Source: Mycolicibacterium neworleansense (GTDB taxonomy: Bacteria > Actinomycetota > Actinomycetes > Mycobacteriales > Mycobacteriaceae). Taken from it: a stretch of DNA of 64,000 nt. The notes under the pieces were generated by a model. That model saw only the letters and a list, made by a program, of their open reading frames with translations. It had not been told where the DNA came from and made no database searches. Each line of letters opens with the position of its first letter. Within the stretch, counting starts at the first letter, position 1. Made by a program: the position numbers and the translations under genes. The stretch is from positions 2,914,001-2,978,000 of the forward strand of contig NZ_CWKH01000001.1 of the NCBI RefSeq assembly GCF_001245615.1, in the 5' to 3' direction. Below, piece after piece: positions 60,794 through 64,000 of this stretch.

Positions 60794-62230
60794 CTAGCCG
60801 CCGACCTGGGGCAGCTCGTCGGCGGCGATCTCACACGGTGTCTTCGCCGCAGGTGCTACCTCTGGCACGGCCGGGGGCACGACGGCGGGCTGTGCGGCCT
60901 GCGGCTCGGCGGGCGGTTCAACGGCGGTCGCTTCGGGCACCGGCGCAGCGACGGGATCCACCGCGGCCGTCTCGTCGTCAACGGCCACGTCGGTGGCCTC
61001 GTCGTCCTCGGGTGGCGCCTCGTCATCGGGTTCGACGTCTTCTTCGTCGTCCGGTTCGAGTTCTTCTTCGTCGTCCGACTCCCCGGCGCTGCCCGGTTCG
61101 TCGGCCTCGTCGGAGATCTCCGGTGCATCGAGCTGGCCGGAGTTCAACCCCGACGATCCGCTATCACTCGAGCCGATCAGGCCGCCGAACAAGTCGGCGA
61201 GTTGCCGGCCGAGACCGGACACCCCGGATCCCGCGCCGGACAACCCGGCCCCGGGCAGTCCGGCGCCGAGGGACGAACCCCAAGCCGAGGCCGGATCGGC
61301 TGCGGTGGTGCCGGCGGCCGGCGCAACGGCCGGGGTGGCCGGATCCAACGGCGGCGGCGCGAAAGTCGGTGCAGTAGAGGCAATCTGAGGCATCGATGGC
61401 GCCATGCCGACGGAACCCGCCGAAGGCATCGCCGGCGCCGGGCCGGAACCGACCGACGGTACGAACCCGGCAGGAGCCGTGCGGGCACTGCCCACCCAGG
61501 ACTCCGCGGTAGCGCCGGCGCGCGGCGTCCAGGACGGCCCCAGGTCACCGGGAATCGCGAACACCGGAGGCGGGCCGTCGGCCAGGGCGGCGATCGCCGC
61601 GGCATAGGCGTCGGCCACTGCGGCGGTCGCCGCACGCATTGCCGGAACCCACTCGCCGCCGACGTCGGTGTCGACGAACGGTTTCACCCGCGCATCGATC
61701 AATTCACTGGCTGCGTCGCGATCTCCGAGACCGGCCCGCACTGTGCGCGCCGCGGCCAACCATTGCTCGCGCTGCGCCGCACATCGCGCCTCGATCCGTT
61801 CGGTCACGCCGACCTTGGTGTCGACGGCGCGCCACAGCTGATCACGCAATGCGGCCACGGTGTCGGCCGCTCGGCGCACGGCGACGACGGTCTGCTGCGC
61901 GGCGCTACCGTGGCGGAGCAGAAATTCACGCGCAGCCTGGGCACCGCGCCCCTGCCACGCCCCGTCGAGCACGGCCGGCTGATCGTCCTGCAACCGCAGC
62001 GCCTGCTCTGCCGTCCCGGCGGCCGCCGCCAGCGCGGTGCAGTCGGCGTCCAGCATCCGCAGGTCCAGGCCGTCCTCCGTGGCGTACCAGTCGTGCACCT
62101 GGCCGGCATGCGCGGTGAGGTCCGGATGCTGGTAGCCCAGCAGGCCACAGGCCCACACCAACTCGGCAATCGTCTCGACCGCGGACTGGCCCTGATCCAA
62201 ACGTCCTGCGACATCACCGGTTTGGACCAC
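60794..62230 (-). CDS. Rv3439c-like protein: helical N-terminal domain with Pro/Ala-rich and acidic tail
   Basis: This 478-residue protein has a helical N-terminal region (about 1-220). It contains LDGAWQGRGAQAAREFLLRHG, a WXG-like turn between helices as in ESX substrates, followed by ADTVAALRDQLWRAV. A Pro/Ala/Gly-rich linker (about 230-355), a very acidic stretch around 385-430 (DDEEELEPDDEEDVEPDDE) and a Pro/Ala C-terminus with a lone Cys complete it. It matches the description I recall for M. tuberculosis Rv3439c (alanine- and proline-rich, about 467 residues). The gene starts with GTG at 62230, three bases after the EspC-like partner. Export by a type VII system is a reasonable guess. 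Confidence 0.82.
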   Translation of the reverse strand: MVQTGDVAGRLDQGQSAVETIAELVWACGLLGYQHPDLTAHAGQVHDWYATEDGLDLRMLDADCTALAAAAGTAEQALRLQDDQPAVLDGAWQGRGAQAAREFLLRHGSAAQQTVVAVRRAADTVAALRDQLWRAVDTKVGVTERIEARCAAQREQWLAAARTVRAGLGDRDAASELIDARVKPFVDTDVGGEWVPAMRAATAAVADAYAAAIAALADGPPPVFAIPGDLGPSWTPRAGATAESWVGSARTAPAGFVPSVGSGPAPAMPSAGSVGMAPSMPQIASTAPTFAPPPLDPATPAVAPAAGTTAADPASAWGSSLGAGLPGAGLSGAGSGVSGLGRQLADLFGGLIGSSDSGSSGLNSGQLDAPEISDEADEPGSAGESDDEEELEPDDEEDVEPDDEAPPEDDEATDVAVDDETAAVDPVAAPVPEATAVEPPAEPQAAQPAVVPPAVPEVAPAAKTPCEIAADELPQVGG

Positions 62231-62233
62231 GTC

Positions 62234-62530
62234 TCAGCCCACCCGGGCCGCCGCGCCGGCGTCTGCAACGACGTACCGGTCGGTGGTGCTCCGCAGCACC
62301 GCGGCCACCTCGCCCGCCGCGCGGGCCCATTGATGCAGGGATGCGATCCGCTCGTCGAGCGCGGTCCGCAGCGAGTCACCCGAAACCGCGTGCACCCGTC
62401 CGGCCGTCGCGCCGTCGAACCGCAGCCGCACCCGGACGCCGGACTCGATGATCTCGGCGGCGGCGCCGTACTGGCGCGCCACCTCAAGCAGCGCATCGGT
62501 ATCGACTCGGGCGGCAGTTACATCTCCCAT
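62234..62530 (-). CDS. EspC-like small helical protein (Rv3440c-like)
   Basis: This 98-residue protein is predicted as two long helices with a turn: VDTDALLEVARQYGAAAEII near the start and LHQWARAAGEVAAVLRSTTDRY near the end. That is the layout of the ESX-secreted EspC-type family. The start is ATG at 62530; a TTG seven codons upstream is the alternative. Its stop is three bases before the start of the Rv3439c-like gene, so the two probably form a pair, as in M. tuberculosis Rv3440c-Rv3439c by recall. It lies downstream of glmM on the same strand. Confidence 0.8.
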   Translation of the reverse strand: MGDVTAARVDTDALLEVARQYGAAAEIIESGVRVRLRFDGATAGRVHAVSGDSLRTALDERIASLHQWARAAGEVAAVLRSTTDRYVVADAGAAARVG

Positions 62531-62599
62531 GCCCGGTTTAGACGCAGCCAACCCATATCGGGTTCCCTCGGGGTTGAATGTTCCTCGCGCGAGCGCTCG

Positions 62600-63940
62600 T
62601 CAGGCCGACTGGCCGCTGACCGATTCGGCCACCCGCACCGCGAGCAGGCGCGCCGTGTTCTCGTCGGCGGCCTCGACCATCACCCGGACCACCTGCTCGG
62701 TACCCGAGGGGCGCAACAGGATTCGGCCGGTATCGCCGAGTTCAGCCTCGGCCTGGGCCACCGCGGACTGCACGGACGGCGCCTTGGCCACGGCAGCCTT
62801 GTCGTCGACCTGGACGTTGATCAGCACCTGCGGCAAGGTGCGCATCGGTTCGGCAAGCGACGCCAACGTGGTGCGCGTCTGGGCCATCCGCGACATCAGC
62901 CGCAGGCCGGTGACGATGCCGTCACCGGTCGTGCCCAGGCCGGGCAACACGATGTGACCGGACTGCTCACCACCGAGCGAGAACTCGCCGGCCCGCAGTT
63001 CCTCCAGCACGTAGCGGTCCCCGACACTGGTGGTGCGGACGTCGATACCGGCCGCCCGCATGGCCAGGTGCAAGCCCAGATTGCTCATCACGGTGGCCAC
63101 CAATGTGTTGGAGGCCAGTTCGCCGGCCGCCTGCATGGCCAGTGCCAGCACCACCATGATCGCGTCGCCGTCGATAACCCGGCCCGCGGCGTCCACCGCC
63201 AGGCACCGGTCGGCATCGCCGTCGTGGGCCAGCCCCAGATCGGCGCCGTGCTCGAGAACGGCGGCCTGCAGCACCTCCATGTGGGTGGATCCGCAGCCGT
63301 CGTTGATGTTGAGGCCGTTGGGTTCGGCGTTGATCGCGATGACATTGGCGCCCGCGGCCCGGTAGGCCCGCGGAGCGGCGGCCGATGCCGCACCGTGCGC
63401 ACAGTCGACGACCACGGTCAGGCCGTCCAGCCGCGTGGTGACAGCCTTGGAGGCGTGCCGCAGGTAGCGGTCCAGTGCGTCCTCGGCGTCGAGCACCCGG
63501 CCGATACCGGCACCGGTGGGCCGGCCGCCGGGGCCCGCGTGCACGAGTTCTTCGATGCGGTCCTCGGCGTCGTCGTCGAGCTTGTGCCCGCCGGGACCGA
63601 AGATCTTGATGCCGTTGTCGGGCATCGGATTGTGCGACGCGGAGATCATCACCCCGAAATTCGCGTCATAAGCGCTGGTCAGATACGCCACCGCAGGTGT
63701 CGGCAGGACACCGACCCGCAACACGTCGACACCCTCGCTGGTGATACCGGCGATCACCGCGGCCTCCAGCATCTCGCCGCTGGCCCGCGGATCACGGCCC
63801 ACCACGGCCACACGCCGGCCATGTCCCGCCGAGGTGCCGAGACGCCGTGCGGCCGCCGAACCGAGTGCTACTGCCAGTTCAGCAGTCAGATCGCGATTGG
63901 CGACCCCGCGCACCCCATCGGTGCCGAACAGTCGACCCAT
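62600..63940 (-). CDS. glmM: Phosphoglucosamine mutase
   Basis: This enzyme converts glucosamine-6-phosphate to glucosamine-1-phosphate on the way to UDP-GlcNAc. The 446-residue length is normal. The N-terminal [19 protein letters not shown], the phosphoserine loop [13 protein letters not shown], the metal-binding [11 protein letters not shown] and the sugar-binding [10 protein letters not shown] are all present. The C-terminal phosphate site [15 protein letters not shown] is also kept. ATG at 63940 is used because the family starts exactly there; a longer in-frame reading from 63976 adds 12 unlikely residues. It matches M. tuberculosis Rv3441c and complements glmS at 24759. Confidence 0.97.
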   Translation of the reverse strand: MGRLFGTDGVRGVANRDLTAELAVALGSAAARRLGTSAGHGRRVAVVGRDPRASGEMLEAAVIAGITSEGVDVLRVGVLPTPAVAYLTSAYDANFGVMISASHNPMPDNGIKIFGPGGHKLDDDAEDRIEELVHAGPGGRPTGAGIGRVLDAEDALDRYLRHASKAVTTRLDGLTVVVDCAHGAASAAAPRAYRAAGANVIAINAEPNGLNINDGCGSTHMEVLQAAVLEHGADLGLAHDGDADRCLAVDAAGRVIDGDAIMVVLALAMQAAGELASNTLVATVMSNLGLHLAMRAAGIDVRTTSVGDRYVLEELRAGEFSLGGEQSGHIVLPGLGTTGDGIVTGLRLMSRMAQTRTTLASLAEPMRTLPQVLINVQVDDKAAVAKAPSVQSAVAQAEAELGDTGRILLRPSGTEQVVRVMVEAADENTARLLAVRVAESVSGQSA

Positions 63941-64000
63941 GCCCTTAAACTTCTCATAATTGGCCGCCGGAAACACAACCGACGAGGTCGGCAGCCATCT

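Overview
The window is high-GC DNA with closely packed genes, many of them joined by ATGA or GTGA stop/start overlaps, and several promoters that look leaderless. It appears to be chromosomal sequence from a rapidly growing mycobacterium (Mycolicibacterium-like). The main evidence is gene order. From memory, tsaD-rimI-tsaB-tsaE-alr, gadB, the NAD(P)HX repair enzyme, glmS, an Rv3438-like gene, Rv3439c-like and Rv3440c-like genes and glmM follow the order of Mycobacterium tuberculosis Rv3419c to Rv3441c. Blocks of accessory catabolic genes are inserted into this backbone.

Layout. 0-7.1 kb: a B12-dependent diol dehydratase set (large and medium subunits fused, a small subunit, and a reactivating ATPase cut by the window edge), a divergent APC permease, a PucR-type regulator and a SnoaL-like protein. 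7.1-14.9 kb: core genes for tRNA t6A synthesis, ribosomal protein acetylation, D-alanine supply, glutamate decarboxylation and NAD(P)HX repair. 15-24.7 kb: accessory genes. These are a MocR regulator with a divergent EamA exporter, a TetR regulator with a divergent PDR-type reductase and a flavin-binding protein, a mannitol-type PTS permease with a DeoR regulator and a divergent zinc dehydrogenase, and an alpha/beta hydrolase. 24.8-27.6 kb: glmS and the Rv3438-like gene. 27.8-31.0 kb: a secreted protein built from six tandem repeats, then about 0.9 kb without a recognisable gene.

31.0-50.0 kb is the most striking region and reads as one amine-catabolic island. The minus-strand operon (aminotransferase, glutaryl-CoA dehydrogenase, aldehyde dehydrogenase, class III CoA-transferase) matches the route 5-aminovalerate, glutarate semialdehyde, glutarate, glutaryl-CoA, crotonyl-CoA. 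Beside it are a short NAD-glutamate dehydrogenase and a GntR repressor overlapping a soluble Cache-domain sensor. The plus-strand operon holds a permease, a cytochrome P450, a glutamine-synthetase-like gamma-glutamylamide ligase, a solute-binding-fold protein without a signal peptide, two class I glutamine-amidotransferase-fold hydrolases, a PDR-type reductase and an aldehyde dehydrogenase. I infer a pathway that oxidises a cyclic or linear amine, partly through gamma-glutamylated intermediates, to an omega-amino acid that the minus-strand operon then degrades. Glutamate is the common currency.

50.0-60.7 kb holds smaller accessory units. They are a metallo-beta-lactamase-fold hydrolase with an AhpD-like protein and a TetR; an NMT1/nitrate/sulfonate-type ABC transporter with a flavin monooxygenase-like protein, a DUF4242-like protein and a TetR; an F420-type oxidoreductase; and a KshA-like Rieske oxygenase with a tiny CxxC protein and a TetR. 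60.8-63.9 kb returns to the conserved backbone: an ESX-associated-looking protein pair and glmM. I saw no rRNA, tRNA, CRISPR array, insertion sequence or phage gene.
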